A DNA stretch of 64,000 bases from Rosa chinensis (GCF_002994745.2 NC_037092.1:21105001-21169000); one strand, 5' to 3'. Shown: positions 1-12,015, counted from the stretch's first letter. A program made the numbers and translations. The notes: a model not told the origin generated them from the letters alone.

Positions 1-54
1 GTGAGGTTCTTGGCCAATTTAGATATCTGAAGCTTAGTTGCAGCTGAAAAAATG

Positions 55-390
55 GTGGAATCAAAGCTATTGAGTTGGCTTGGGTTCGCGATTGGAAGCA
101 TGTTTTGTTAGAAGTTGATTTATCTCTTGTTCTTACATTCCTTTGCTCTTCTCATACGGTGCCCTAACAACTTCGAGTGGAGTGAGGCAATTGTCTTCAT
201 TGGATTTCTCAAATTCACTTGCTTTCTTCACACATTTATAGAGAGAGTAATCAAGTTGCTAATGCTTTAACTAATTTTGGTGCTTTATTGTCTGATATGA
301 TTGGTGGGATTCGATTCCACAATTTACAATTTCTTTTTGTTCTCGTAACCGTTTAGGTTTTCCTAATTTGCGATTTAGCTAGTTTGTAGT
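55..390 (+). pseudogene. LINE reverse transcriptase, RNase H-domain remnant
   Basis: Read in changing frames, this stretch gives pieces typical of the C-terminal RNase H domain of plant non-LTR retrotransposons: AIELAWVRDWKHVLLEVD near the start and HIYRESNQVANALTNFGALL at about 228-287, the usual RE-NQVA-AL-NFG signature. Frameshifts between the blocks rule out a working protein. The AT-rich DNA to about 500, which contains AATAAA-like text, may be the LINE 3' tail. The rest of the LINE lies outside the window to the left. Confidence 0.7.
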
Positions 391-1484
391 TGTTCTTGAA
401 GAGGTGCATCTCTTTAATTTTTCGAGGGGTAAGATTTTTGTCTTCCCCTTACCTGTTTTTATGTACTCTTTTTTTTCTTTTTCTTTCAATAAATTAACCT
501 TGTTCTGTGGGGGCGGAGGCAGGAAGGTATATAAATGGGGGCAAAAAAAATTCCAGGCTTTCGGTTCCTGGCAGTAGCAGCAAAGCTGTAAATAGTACCA
601 TTCTGCAATCTGCAGTAGCCACAAGACTACTATTTGGATGTTGATCCTTAGCCACATGAAACAAGAGGAAACCTCCAAAAAAAAGGGGCCTAAAGCTCTC
701 TCTTGGGAATTAAGTCGAACAGGTGGTGTGCTTTTTCATCCTTAGCTATATTCCATGCCAAAACCAAGCTTGCGAAACCCAATGTTAACAGAATAGTAAG
801 AGAAGCAGCAAATACATAAACATTAAACATGATAGTAACCCACCCAACAATTTTCCATTGGGTAGAGTGATTGAAAACTGTGAAAGATCCACCAAACAAG
901 TCTCAAGCTTGGGTTTCCGATTAACCAAGATGGAGGACCGTCTAGAGACAGCTTAAGCTTTGAGCTTTTAGAGGGAATTAGATTGGAGGAAGGAAGAGGA
1001 AGAAGAAGAACAAGTATTTGGATATTGATTGTGGAGGCAAAAAGGAGACTGGCTCAACAAAATCTAAAATAACTGGGGGCCACTGCCCCCACTCATCCCA
1101 ATGTGGCTCCTACCCTGTTCTGTCAAAAAACAAAAAAATGAAGTCTCTAGCTACCTGCATTACGTTAGTTTTCTCTGCAAGGAGCCAAGGAAACTTATAT
1201 CAGTTCATGTTGATGTGCAGCACATGAATCTATTCTTATTGTTTACAGTTGGTGGTGGAAGCCTAGCAATTATTTGCATGATAGATACTTTTTGTCATCA
1301 TGTAGCTTTGTCCAAAAGAAATTAGTGTGAAGCAAATGTGCTAGCTTTGAAAAACATTAACCTAACTATCTGGAGTTGCTTTTGATTCTGTTGCTCGAGC
1401 TGTGGTCATCAGCTCTTTCGTAATCTAATATAGCTTCACAACACAAATTCAATCGTATTCTAACAGCACCAAGGAGTCCCCGTT

Positions 1485-1600
1485 GTTCTTTGCAACTTGC
1501 AAGGGTTTTTCCAACATTGCAATCGAACCCTAGACCTGAAATGTAGGAAAAAGGTGTCAGACCACTACACTATGCAAGCCGCTTATATTATTGGGTAACT
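1485..1600 (-). mobile_element. tRNA-derived SINE fragment
   Basis: On the minus strand there is a pol III A-box-like stretch (GCATAGTGTAGTGG) followed about 30 bases later by a B-box (GGTCTAGGGTTCGATTGC). This spacing is that of plant tRNA-related SINE heads. No clean tail or target-site duplication was found, so the ends are approximate. Confidence 0.6.
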
Positions 1601-1814
1601 CTAACTGCTTATAAAATAAAAAGTTTACTGCGTCACCGGACCCAATGTGCCCCTATGTGGCTCCGCCACTGAGCATGTGTATGTGTGTGTGCGTGTGTGC
1701 ACACGTCTGTGTGTCCGCCGAATCAGAAGCGAACGTCTGCATAGACGCAAAAGTGTGGACGTCCCTCCTCCAGCCTCGATCAGGCGGTGATGGTGGCGCT
1801 GTGGTTGCCGGAAG

Positions 1815-2014
1815 AACCCTTTGGACATCCCGGACGGCGTCACCATCAAGGCGAATGCTCAACTTATCGGAATCGAAAGGGTGAGCGGCGAGCTCGCCTG
1901 AAGCCATGGAAGCCCATCGAGGTCGACTTCGAACTCTTCATCAACTACTCCAATAGCAAGCAAATGCTCGACATCGAGACCTGGTTCACCACCAGCAACC
2001 GCAGTGCTGCCTGA
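1815..2014 (+). pseudogene. Ribosomal protein L9 (uL6)-like relic
   Basis: In one frame, 1815-1899 reads LDIPDGVTIKANAQLIGIE, close to the N terminus of eukaryotic 60S L9 (the family usually has MDIPDGV-IKV-AK-IEVEGPRG). After a stop and a frame change, about 1898-2014 reads KPIEVDFELFI and then KQMLDIETWF---NRSAA, matching the following family block (LNLDFQLI, then K-K-WFG-RK-SAA). The stretch is more GC-rich than its surroundings. No introns are visible, so it may be an old retroposed copy. The match is by eye and diverged; a captured fragment is an alternative. Confidence 0.5.
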
Positions 2015-2070
2015 AGTGCGGACGTCCTCTTCTGAACAGCTGTGTGTGTGTGTGTGTGTCTATATATATA

Positions 2071-2476
2071 CAGGGTCCTTCTAGTGAGAGATCCTTTTTT
2101 TTTGTTGTCTTTTTTAGGGATAGGGCATCAAACTAACTTTTCAATAATATTTTGTCATCTTAACAGTTCAATTTTTAAGTCCTAATGTGTAGATCACTTC
2201 TGCAAATTTTTAGCTAAATAGATTATCGTTAAGGCATTCAAAACGGCGACTTAAGAATATAAGTATGAACGGTTCAAGTTTGATAGATTTGGTTCGTCCA
2301 TTGATTTAATCTAGTTTAATACATAAACGATCACCGATTTGGCTAAAAATTTGCAGAAATGATCTACACATTAGGACCTAAAAATTGAACGGTTGAGATG
2401 TCAAATTGTGATTGAAAAGTTGGTCTGATGCCTTATCCCTAGGAAAGACCCAAAAAAAAGAATTAGTGGAAGGACC

Positions 2477-2480
<4 letters not shown>
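2071..2480. mobile_element. Foldback MITE with about 150-bp arms, inserted at TA
   Basis: The left arm (about 2071-2235) and right arm (about 2315-2480) are imperfect inverted copies. Tips are CAGGGTCCTTC on the left and, reverse-complemented, TGAGGGTCCTTC on the right. Inside the arms a shared block reads GTCCTAATGTGTAGATCA. Both ends abut (TA)n tracts, so a TA or longer TSD cannot be resolved. There is no coding capacity. It could be Stowaway/Tc1-like if the TSD is TA. Confidence 0.75.
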
Positions 2481-2559
<79 letters not shown>

Positions 2560-2600
2560 AACCAATTGTCACTCTGTGCATAATGCTTGGCATTTATATA
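2481..2600. repeat. (TA)n(GA)n microsatellite with about 45-bp flank, copy 1
   Basis: A (TA)n run passes into (GA)n and then unique text beginning AATTAACCAATTGTCACTC and ending CTTGGCATTT. The same order recurs at 3227-3348, on the other side of the MITE at 2603-3226. The repeated unit is far longer than any transposon TSD, so a local duplication of the microsatellite plus flank is likely. Confidence 0.8.
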
Positions 2601-2602
2601 TA

Positions 2603-3221
2603 TAGGGCTGCCACTTGGTTTGGTAATTACCAAACCGACCGAATACCAACCAATGTTTTAAGTTTGGTAAACTGACTTTTTGGTAACCGAGACAGATAAA
2701 ACCGAAATCGAAAATTACCAAAAAAGTTGGTTTGGTTTTGGTAAATAGCTAATCTACCGATTATCTAAATATTAGCTTTATATATTATGGTTTTCAATAC
2801 ACATACATGTATATTAAGAAATAAACATAAAATTTTTAATAATAGTATGAACATTACTACATATACTACATTAATGGTACATGTATTTTAAGTAACCTAG
2901 TCAAAGATGGTTAAATAACCTAGTTTTATTGAAAATGACTCAAACTTGATGTCATATATACAAAAGAAAGCTATAATTAAGAGATGAATACTAAGTTTAC
3001 GACTATAAAATTGAAGAACCTAGTTTTGTTCGTTCTAATTTTAATTACAAAGAATTAGTTGTTCTAAAGTTGGTAATACCGAAAACTGAAATACCGAATT
3101 TGGTAGTTATGATTAAATACCGAAAATTTTGGTTGGTAATTAGTAGCTCAATTTTGAAACCGAAAGCTTTGGTTTTGAAGTTGGTAATACCTATAACTGA
3201 TTCAAACCAACCGAGTGACAG

Positions 3222-3226
<5 letters not shown>
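2603..3226. mobile_element. hAT-like MITE (TAGGGCTGYCACT termini)
   Basis: Left end TAGGGCTGCCACTTGGTTTG and right end, reverse-complemented, TAGGGCTGTCACTCGGTTGG form a terminal inverted repeat. The flanks are TATATATA on both sides, consistent with the 8-bp TSD of hAT elements but ambiguous because the site is a (TA)n tract. The interior is AT-rich with scattered ACCGAAA motifs and no ORF that looks real. Confidence 0.7.
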
Positions 3227-3311
<85 letters not shown>

Positions 3312-3348
3312 AACCAATTGTCACTCTCTGCATAATGCTTGGCATTTC
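3227..3348. repeat. (TA)n(GA)n microsatellite with flank, copy 2
   Basis: Second copy of the arrangement at 2481-2600. It has a longer (GA)n run and the same following text with one visible change (CTCTCTGCAT against CTCTGTGCAT). The two copies bracket the MITE at 2603-3226. Confidence 0.8.
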
Positions 3349-3459
3349 TCTTCTTGATCGTTTACTCAAATGAAATAGATAGTGAGTAGTGGCTCCTTAA
3401 TTATATAATTGTTTAATTTAGCATTTTAATTTTCCTTCAGATATTGTAAGTATGAAATG

Positions 3460-4073
3460 TAGGGATGGCAAAAATCTCCATCGGGTAGGGTACCCATCGG
3501 GTATTCGACCCTAACGGGGAGAAATTCGGGGGAAATTGGGTAACGGGCATGGGGATCCCCAGTATTCGAATTCTGAAATCGGGTACGGGGCAGGGATAGT
3601 ATTTTGATCTCCATCCCCATACCCACCCAATAAGAATTATCTGAAATATATATATATATATATTATTTATTATATATATTTTTTTGATATTATTTATAAA
3701 TAAATATTTATGTAAACTTCATCTTTTGTGAATATTTAAATTCTGTTAATAAATATGTTATTTTAATAAAAGATCTTTATCAACATATCAATTTTCCTTG
3801 ATTGAAATAAGAAATTTATTTTATTTTGATATTTGATTTTAACTTAATATTTTACAATCCATAATTATTTGTATAAATTTTTATATAATAAATTAGTAAT
3901 ATTGTTAACGGGGATTGAAGCGGGTACGGGGACTTAATCCCCAATGGGGACGGGGACGGGGATTTCCGGGTATCTTATTACAAGGATTGGGGCGGGTAAG
4001 GGTATAAAGAATAAAGTCAGGTATGTGGATGGTAATTTAATCCCCTTACCCCCCCTCCCAATTGCCATCCCTA
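3460..4073. mobile_element. hAT-like MITE with perfect 8-bp TSD
   Basis: Terminal inverted repeats TAGGGATGGCAA (left) and the same read inward from the right end. The 8-bp direct repeat ATGAAATG lies at 3452-3459 and 4074-4081. Both ends carry GGGTA/GGGGACGGGG-rich subterminal text and the centre is very AT-rich. Tip sequence and TSD length fit non-autonomous hAT elements. No transposase is encoded. Confidence 0.88.
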
Positions 4074-4383
4074 ATGAAATGTATGAGGTGTAACTTTTTC
4101 CTTTCAAATATTACATGTTTGAGATTGGCTAGAGTTTCAAATCGTTGGAGCAACATTATAAAATTAAGGGGAAATTACAAGTCACACCCTGTACTTTGGG
4201 TGCGTCGACAATTCAGTCTCTCACATTTTAATTTTAACAAATAACTCACCGGACATTCAAATTTCACACAATTTGGTCCAAATTTCACATTTTACCTCTC
4301 ACTTGCTCTTTTTTTTTTTTTTTTTTTTTTTAATTCTTCTATCTCTCTTTTTTTTTTTTTGGTTATTTTTTCTGCCTCTCTCT

Positions 4384-5427
4384 TAGGGGTGGGCATAAAT
4401 GACCGAAAGACCGAAAAATCCGGAGGAACCGATCCGGACCGGCCGGTTCGGGTCGGGTTTTAGACTGAAAATAGTTGCTTTCGGGCCGGTTCGGTCCCAA
4501 ACTCATTCTTGCCGGTCCGGTCCCGGTCTCTGACTTTTGCTGACCTTTTGGACCGAAGAACCCGAACTTCACTACACAAGTAATATATTTTTTTATCTTT
4601 TGTACTTATCCTCTCCCTCTTTTGACGCATCCTTCTACTTTTCACTCTTCTCAAGACTACCTATCACTATCATTCTTCTTTATTCTTCTTTATTCTCTCT
4701 CCTCTGCGTCTTCTTTATTCTTTCTCCTTCTTCTTTTTTTATATTTCTTTTATTCTTCTTCATTCTCTCTCCTCTGCGTCTTCTTTCTTCTTTCTCCTTC
4801 TTCTTCTTTTTTTATATTTCTTTTATCATTCTTATCTCTCCTTCTTCTTCTTTCTTTCATGATTCCCCTCCTCTCATCTGCTTCTTTCTTCTTCTCTCTT
4901 CTTCAGTTCTTCTTCTTCTTCTTCTTCCTCAGCCAGTCAACCCCAAGCCCCCAACTTTGCTCCTCTTCCAAAAACTAGAGATCAGCCAGTCCATTATTTC
5001 TCATTTCCTCTACCTCTCGCTCTTCAAGTTCAACTCCGGCGCCGTCATCGTGCTCGTTCTCTTCGTCCTCCTCCGCTGCCGTCGCCACAGTCGCCGCAAG
5101 TCGTGCACGACATCAGGAACTAAAAGAACCCACGACCTTTCTTCTCTTTTTCCAGCAATCCAAATCTCTTCTCCCTTCAATTTTTCAAAGCCAAAAACCT
5201 TTCTGGCTTTTTTTTCTTATCAATTTTTTTTTTCAAAGACGGGTTAGGCCCGAAAGCCCAAAAAAGGGCCCACTTGTCCCGGTCCGAGTTTAGCCCAGTC
5301 CCCATTCTCTAGAACTGCAAGCCCGGCCCGAAAAAAAATAGCCGGTCCCGGTCCCAATCCCAGCAAATCCAGTGCCGGTCCCGGTCCCAGCAAATCCAGT
5401 GCCGGTCTGGGACCGTGCCCAGCCCTA
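4384..5427. mobile_element. Non-autonomous hAT element inside the MULE 1 arm
   Basis: Termini TAGGGGTGGGCA (left) and TAGGGCTGGGCA (right, reverse-complemented), with CTCTCTCT on both sides (4376-4383 and 5428-5435). The TSD is real in length but lies in a CT-rich tract. GC-rich subterminal blocks with GGACCGG/CCGGTCC repeats enclose a T- and CT-rich middle. The long 236-codon reading frame across 4537-5247 is low-complexity Phe/Leu/Ser and is not a gene. Confidence 0.85.
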
Positions 5428-5440
5428 CTCTCTCTCTCTG

Positions 5441-5761
5441 CAACCATCTTACCAAGATGCATTCCGACATGCCCCTCATGATACCTCACCAATGTACCCA
5501 TCAAACCTAATGCATTCCTTTCTAACAACACTTTTTTGTTCCGAATCTGTATCCAAAATACTCGACAGAAATGGAGCAATCTCATCTGGGTTCAAGCATT
5601 CTGCCATTTTCTCAAGCAGCACGACACCTATTTGGTAAGTATCCCGATCAGCAAGCTTGTTCTGCACAACAACCACCTTTTTGTTTGAGCTCGAAAACCA
5701 CTTGTTGCACAGTGACTCTCCCATTTCCTCTCCCCTTCGCGTGCGTCTTCATCTTGATCAT
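5441..5761 (-). pseudogene. Captured TORTIFOLIA1/SPIRAL2-like fragment
   Basis: From an ATG at 5761 the minus strand reads a basic start (KTHAKGRGNGRV), then QQVVFELKQK, NKLADRDTYQIGV, ECLNPDEIAPFLSSILDTD, SEQKSVVRKECIR and LMGTLVRYHEG. This is the first HEAT-repeat region of plant TORTIFOLIA1/SPIRAL2 microtubule-associated proteins, which steer cortical microtubules and helical growth. Two single-base insertions break the frame, one after KQK and one after ECIR. Nothing beyond the first HEAT block is present (the family has several hundred residues). It lies inside a MULE, minus strand, next to a (CT)n tract, so it is a captured piece rather than a gene. Family match is by memory of the motif pattern; confidence is good. 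Confidence 0.78.
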
Positions 5762-5919
5762 CGAATCCTAACTCAATAGCCCCAAATTCCACCTATATAT
5801 TCCCTCCACAATCAAGAACCCCACTTCCTAACTATAGGAATCAAATCACTAAAATCCTGCAAAAATTGAAAGTAAAACAAGATTTCAACAACCCAAACCA
5901 ACATTATTGATTCCCACAC

Positions 5920-6385
5920 TGTACCTACATGTACGTTTGCAAGCATAATTAGCTATAATGAGCCACGCTCATTGTACCGCCAGAGGTACCGACTCTCACC
6001 AAGGGGGTGACCTGCGGAGACACGGCCAGGCGGGCTACCGCCCGAGCCCGGGATCTCCCCTAGATCACTGCTGACGCGCCTCCACGGGCCGCGCCAAGGT
6101 AGCAACAGAAGCTCCAGACGCTGGGAATCGAAGCACATCAGTCCCACATCGAAAACAAGAAGAAGATCAACCTTCTCTTCACCTATAAAAGGTTCTCTCC
6201 TCTCTCCTCATTAATTACGCATTTACTACTCATTTATTGTTATGCTACCTATATGCATTGACTGACTTAGGTATCGGAGAAGTGAAGATCGCCCAACGCG
6301 GTCTCCCTCTGACGGTCTCTCATGTGACAGCTAGCGGAGGCCATTAAACGAAAGATCGGCTACCGCCGGACTTTGAGCATTAACA
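5920..6385 (+). repeat. 5' LTR of the Tat element
   Basis: 466 bp, TG...CA ended, near-identical to 20690-21203. It lacks about 43 bp present in the 3' LTR (the GC-rich stretch around 21125-21168). A CTATAAAAGG box at about 6182-6191 is a plausible TATA signal for the genomic RNA. Confidence 0.93.
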
Positions 6386-6404
6386 TTGGCGCCGTCTGTG
6401 GGAA
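6386..6404 (+). other. Primer-binding site of the Tat element
   Basis: Immediately after the 5' LTR comes TTGGCGCCGTCTGTGGGA, a PBS type widely seen in plant Ty3/gypsy elements. Which tRNA primes it was not checked. Confidence 0.8.
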
Positions 6405-6438
6405 GTCTTGAACAAAAGATCGTCTTGCCACAATCACC

Positions 6439-8145
6439 ATGACTAACGATAACAGGGGAAACGCTGAAGAGCAGGCAGACCAGTCAGCCATTCCCCAACA
6501 TACCCACCCGGCGGTAAACTCAACCGCGCACTATTCAGCACCCCGGTAAACCCTGGCGGTGAGACAAACCCAGGTAGCAGTCGCCCACCAGGCCAAGACC
6601 TCACCTATCTATATGAGCTGGCACTGGCGGATCTTCATACGGCAAACAGAGAATGTGAACAAGAGTGCAAAGAAAAGGCCGAGGCCCAAAAGCAGGTGGC
6701 CACGTTGGTATCACGTTTTGATGAACTAAGAAGAACACTAGAGGCAACCGCCAACCCGGCACGGATTGAACAGTCACGGAGCACCAGGCACAGCCGACCT
6801 AGTACAGGTGCATTGGTACCAACACCAGTCGTACATATGCATGTCCCGCTGAACCCACCAGAGCTATTGGGAATGGGGCCGCCTCCCGCGCCCCAGTTAA
6901 TGTTAGAGCAGGAGGCAGAATCATCGCTGCAACCCCACCGCTCGAGACTAAGGGCAAGAATCGAGGGAAACTCACCGGTCCCGAGGCGAGGATCAGTCCA
7001 GCGGAGTGCCCGGCCGGACCCCGCTGGCGATACAACCGCTCAAATACTGGAAAGGATGTAGCAGTTGGAGCAAAGGTTAATCCGAGCGAAGTCAGGCACC
7101 CCAGCGCCAATTTCAAATCCACTTTTCGCGTCCAGACCAGGACCATTCACTGCTGCAATTCTGCAGGCTGTCAGACCGGCGTACCCAAAGACTCCAAAAA
7201 TGTCACATTACAGCGGTAAGACTGACCCCTTCGTCCATATGGACACCTTCAAGAAGGTCACCAACAATAAAGGATTCGATGACGCCACCCTATGCCACTT
7301 GTTCAGCGAAACGTTGGACAATGAGGCAATGAATTGGTTCTTCGAATGCCCGCCGGGATCCATTGACTCATTCCAGGCATTGTCACACGCTTTCCTTTCT
7401 CGGTTCATCCTACTGTTCGCCGGGCACCACAATACAAGCCAACTATTCAACGTCAAGCAGGGTACGGAGGAAACACTAAAGGCATTCGTCACAAGGTGGC
7501 GGGCGGCAGCATCTCAATGCCGTGATCTTGATAAAACAATGGCTTCGGAGGCTTTTAAGCAGGGACTCCTCACAGGGCCATTCCTCTATCACCTCAACTA
7601 CAATCACCCAAATGCAGTATACGACCACCTCATGAGTGAGGCGGTCATTCATGCCCAAGCAGAATTCATCACATAAGGAGAAACCCCACCGCCACCAGCA
7701 GCACTAGCAAAGTCAACACAACCCTCCTCCAGTCAGCAGGGGACTGCTAACAAAACCTCCAACACACCGCCAACTGACAAAAAGAGGGAGTGGCAGCAGG
7801 GCCAGTACCAGAACAAGCGAAGCGACAGAAGGACCAACACTACAAGGGAAACCGCCCATCCCATAGGGACAACCGCAACAAACATACGGAGTCCTCTCAG
7901 CAGTATGCAGTATTTAAAGTCCTCACAGCCTCGTATAAGGAAATATACAATCAGTGCAAAGATCAGATCCCACCGCCGCCCCCGGGAAGATACCCAAAGG
8001 CGGGCAAACCAAGGAACACAGGCAGGTGGTGCAAATACCACGAGGACAGCGGTCACAACACCAACAGCTGTAATGGTCTCAAAACGACCATTGAGACCTT
8101 GTACCGTGATGGCAAGATGGAGCAATTCAAGGTGCGCCAACCACC
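6439..8145 (+). pseudogene. Gag region of the Tat element (broken)
   Basis: The first ATG after the PBS is at 6439. The frame shifts near 6540, then runs to a TAG at 7059-7061, a TAA at 7674-7676 and another frame change near 7835. A capsid-like part (about 7200-7670) has TFKKVTNNKGFDDATLCHLF and AFVTRWRAAASQC. The zinc-knuckle-like motif CKYHEDSGHNTNSC with following LK-T-IE-L lies at about 8030-8100, the form seen in Tat-type gag. It would form the particle core and bind RNA if intact. The breaks show it cannot be made as one protein. Confidence 0.85.
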
Positions 8146-10495
8146 ACCTGTGATCGCCGACATTGAACCCTTAGGCCGCATAAACACCATCGACGGGGGT
8201 GCTCCAATTACCAACATGTCTCACAGGGCAAGAAAGCGTTATGCTCGAGCTAATCACCCAAAGGAAGTCTGCAACATCCGCTACGAAAGGTCCGCAAAAC
8301 TCCCAAAGTCTGGTTGGGAGCCCATTACCTTCTCAAAGGAGGAGGAACGCGGAGTGCATCTGCCACATGACGACCCATTCTTGATCGACGCCATTCTCGG
8401 CAAAATGTCAGTCGGTAGGATTCTGGTAGATAGCGGATCCGCTGTCAACGTCATATTCAGCGGTTGTTACAACGACCTTAAGCGAAACAGAAAACTACTC
8501 CAAGACCATGAACTGCTGCTCAGTTTCTCTGGTGACGTCACGCAACCGCTGGGTTCTGACTATATGCGGCTAGTTATCGGTACTAGTCCATGTATGGCGG
8601 AGATACATACGGAGTTCATAATTGTCGATTGTTTCAGCTCATATAACGCCATCATTGGTCGGCCAGCACTCAACAAACTCAAGTGCATCATCGCCGGATA
8701 CATGCTGCTCATGAAGTTCCCCACACCCAACAGTACAGGCTGCGTCAGGAGAAGTCAGCAGTTGGCACGCGAATGTTATTCGACTACTATAGCACGATCA
8801 ACCCGCTGCCATGAGATCCTAGCGGTAGGGAGTCTGGTACAGCCACCAAATATCTTTGAGGACCCCAGGGATGACGAAAAGAAGTATGTAAAGAAGGAGC
8901 CGGTCAACCCAGAAACATCATTGAAGGTTGTCAGCATCTCTGACGAGCACCCTGAGCGGACAGTCCGCATAGGCGCTTAATTAGACCCAGAGCTGGTGGC
9001 GGAACTAACTTAGTTCTTACGTGACAACGCTACGGTCTTCGCCTGGTCATATGCAGACATGCCAAGTATCTCCCCTGAAATCATCACGCACAAGTTGAGC
9101 AGCAAAGCATCCTTCTACCCTATCAAGCAGAAGCGCAGAGCCTTCGACGAAGAGAAATACCGTGCTATAGGAGAAGAGGTTGCCAAGCTGCGAAGCATTG
9201 GATTCATCCGCCAAGTCATCTATCCCCAATGGATTTCCAACCTGGTTATGGTCAAAAAGGCTAGCGGCAGGTGGCGGATGTGTGTCGACTTCAAAAATAT
9301 TAACAAGGCATGCCCCAAAGATAGTTTCCCGCTACCCTGCATTGATCAACTAGTTGATGCGACCGCTGGACATGAGCTCCTCAGCATGATGGATACTTTC
9401 TCCGGCTATAATCAGATCAGGATGCATCCCGACGACCGGGAATGCACCACCTTCACCACCGACAAAGGCCTGTATTGTTATAATGTTATGCCTTTCGGTC
9501 TGAAGAACGCAGAAGCAACTTATCAGCGACTGATGAACGCCATGTTCGCGGAACATCTGGGCAAGATAATCTAGGTCTACGTAGACGACATGTTGGTCAA
9601 GAGCATAAAAGCCAGCGGACATGTGGCAAACCTAAAAATCATAGTAACCATCCTCTTGGCATACGGTATGCGCCTCAACCCAGAAAAATGTTTCTTTGGC
9701 GTCACCGCCAGCAAATTTCTGGCTTATATTGTCAGTGAACGGGGCATCGAGGCCAACCCTGACAAAGTGCAAGCCATCCTCGACTTGAAGGACCCAGAAT
9801 GGAAAGTGCACGTCCAATGCCTTCAAGGCAAGCTAACCGCCCTGTCTCGATTCATCTCCAGACTGACCGACAGGTGCGCCCCATTTTTCAAAGTCCTTAA
9901 AACAACCCATAAGAAAGTCATCGATTGGAACCCAGAGTGCCAGACGGCGTTCCAGGGCCTGAAGGAGTACCTGGCGGCAGTTCCACTATCCATTCGTGTG
10001 CAAGGCGAGACACTATACATATACCTAGCGGTATCGCAATCAGCGGTAAGCTGCGCCATCGTCCGGCGGGAGAACCAGGATGAACTCCCAGTATTCTATG
10101 CTGGCCGAGGCATGAACGGAGCGGAAACACAGTATCCTCCCTTGGAGCAACTTGCTCTCGCACTCATCGTTGGCGCCAGACGCCTTCGCCAGTACTTCCA
10201 AGCCCACACAATCCATGTCCTAACCAATCAACCACTGAGACAAGTAATGCAGAACCCTGAACATTCGGGGCGCCTCAGCAAGTGGGCCATTGAGCTCAGC
10301 GAGTTTGACATTGATTACAAACCAAGAACCGCCATGAAGGGCCAGGCGGTGGCAGACTTCATTGCTGAGCTTACCGAGCGTCAATCCAAAACTGATGCAC
10401 AACCCGCAACAGAAATGATGACCACTGAAAATCCAGCTCCCCAGCAGTCAGACTGGAACCTAACTTTAAGGCCAGCAGCGTCGGGGTCATCTTGA
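8146..10495 (+). pseudogene. Pol of the Tat element: protease, RT, RNase H (broken)
   Basis: A retroviral-type aspartic protease has ILVDSGSAVNVIF at about 8420-8455. It is followed by TAA at 8978-8980 and TAG at 9011-9013. The reverse transcriptase runs from about 9059 with MPFGLKNAEATYQRLM; a TAG at 9572-9574 sits just before the catalytic YVDD at 9578-9589. RNase H follows, with typical PPLEQLALALI and FDIDYKPRTAMKGQAVADF text up to about 10370. The frame then changes near 10460-10495. Four separate lesions make the polyprotein non-functional. Confidence 0.92.
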
Positions 10496-11479
10496 CAGGT
10501 CCTGGGGGGCTAAAAGCGGAGTACGCGTTGAAATTCAACTTCAAGGCTTCCAACAATATGGCGGAGTACGAAGCACTCATTGCCGGCCTACTCTTGGCCA
10601 TCGATTTAGGGGCCGACAGTGTCAACATATTCAGCGACTCTCAGTTAGTCGTTAACCAGGTCAACGACAGCTTTCAGGCCAAGGACAGGCAGTTGGCAGC
10701 ATACTTTGGGTACGTCAGGACACTGCTTAAAAAATTTAAATTTCACACCATCACACAAATCCCCAGGGAAAAGAACGCCAAGGCTGATTCACTAGCAAGA
10801 CTGGCAATCGCCCAGCCACACAAAAGTCCAGCGGACACAAGAGTAGAGTGTCTCGACAGGCCAAGTATCATGAAAACCCTGGCGGAGATCTTCAACATTG
10901 AGGTCAATCCTAGCTGGATGGACGAGATTATCAAATACAAGCGCAACGGGACATTGCCAGAGGACAAGGTCGATGCACGACAACTCAAGCGGAGAGCAAC
11001 CCGCTACAACATCCAAAACGATAAACTTTACCGCCAGGGATTCACTCACCCCAACCTCCGCTGTCTAACCCCAGAGGAAGGCAAGGTTGTGCTGGCAACA
11101 ATACACGGCGGAGAATGTGGAAACCACTCGGGCGCCAGATCCTTGGCCAATCGCACAATGCGACAGGGCTACTTATGGCCTACACTTGGTGATGACGCCC
11201 GGAAAATATCGAAATCTTGTCACAAATGCCAACAATATGCTGATCTTCCACACGCCCCGGCGGAACCACTATCAATCATCATCGGTCCGTGGATTCACTC
11301 CACGTGGGGCCTTGACCTGATGGGAAAATTCCAAACCGCAAAGGGCCAGTTCAAATACATCATTGTTGCTATCGACTACAACAGCAAATGGATAGAAGCG
11401 GAGCCCCTGACGGCAATAACTACCGCCAAAGTAATTCACTTCCTCTGGAAGAACATCTATTGTCGCTACTGTGTCCCGC
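10496..11479 (+). pseudogene. Tat element: second (archaeal-type) RNase H and integrase N-half
   Basis: LKAEYALKFNFKASNNMAEY, EALIAGLLLAIDLGA and FSDSQLVVNQV are the block of the extra RNase H found in Tat-lineage elements. Integrase begins after about 11000 with the HHCC region (GNHSG...CHKCQ at about 11120-11235) and the first catalytic Asp in GLDLMG at about 11308-11325. Reading stops at the solo-LTR insertion, after the Val-Pro codons at 11473-11478. Confidence 0.9.
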
Positions 11480-12015
11480 TGATTACAGGCATTTCTATGC
11501 GAGTAATTGCATCCTAAATACTAGAATTAAGCTATTTTTCAAGACAATTATTATGTATTTAATCTATTTTTATTTATTTTGTAGTAAATAAAAAGAGTTG
11601 TGGATTTTGGAAGAAGTTGTGCCAAATTAGAGCAAAATGGAGTTAATTGGAGTTATCGACAAAAAGACGAAAAGTCAACAATGGTCAACGCGTCAATGCA
11701 AGCAAATATGTGAAAAAAACATTGGTTTGAGTTTGGGGAAAGCAATAGAAGAAAAAGAAAATTGAAGCAAAGAAAAGGGTGTATTAATTAATTAATCCTT
11801 GTATTAATTAATTAAATGATTAATTAATCAACCTCAGCCAAAATTTCACGTGTAGCAATTAAACCATAATTGCTTAATTAGCTTGAGTCAATTGAAGGCT
11901 AGCTAGCACGTGCCAGACCATCCTTCATTTCTCCTTGTCCACTCCTATGCTGCCACGTGGCAGCCCCATTCTATCCTTCCCTCTTCCTGACAAACAGCCA
12001 GCCATATATATATTA

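Noticed and set aside
690..899. Minus-strand 69-codon hydrophobic open frame (possible small membrane protein)
   Set aside because: It has a plausible transmembrane stretch but no recognised family, no promoter or splice support, and lies between transposon remnants.
505..1668. Possible element with GTGGCGGAGCCA-like tips at both ends
   Set aside because: The tips match only loosely (GGGGGCGGAGGCAGGA against GTGGCGGAGCCACATA) and no target-site duplication could be found.
4537..5247. 236-codon open frame rich in Phe, Leu and Ser
   Set aside because: It is translation of a CT/T-rich tract inside a hAT element; low complexity, not a protein.
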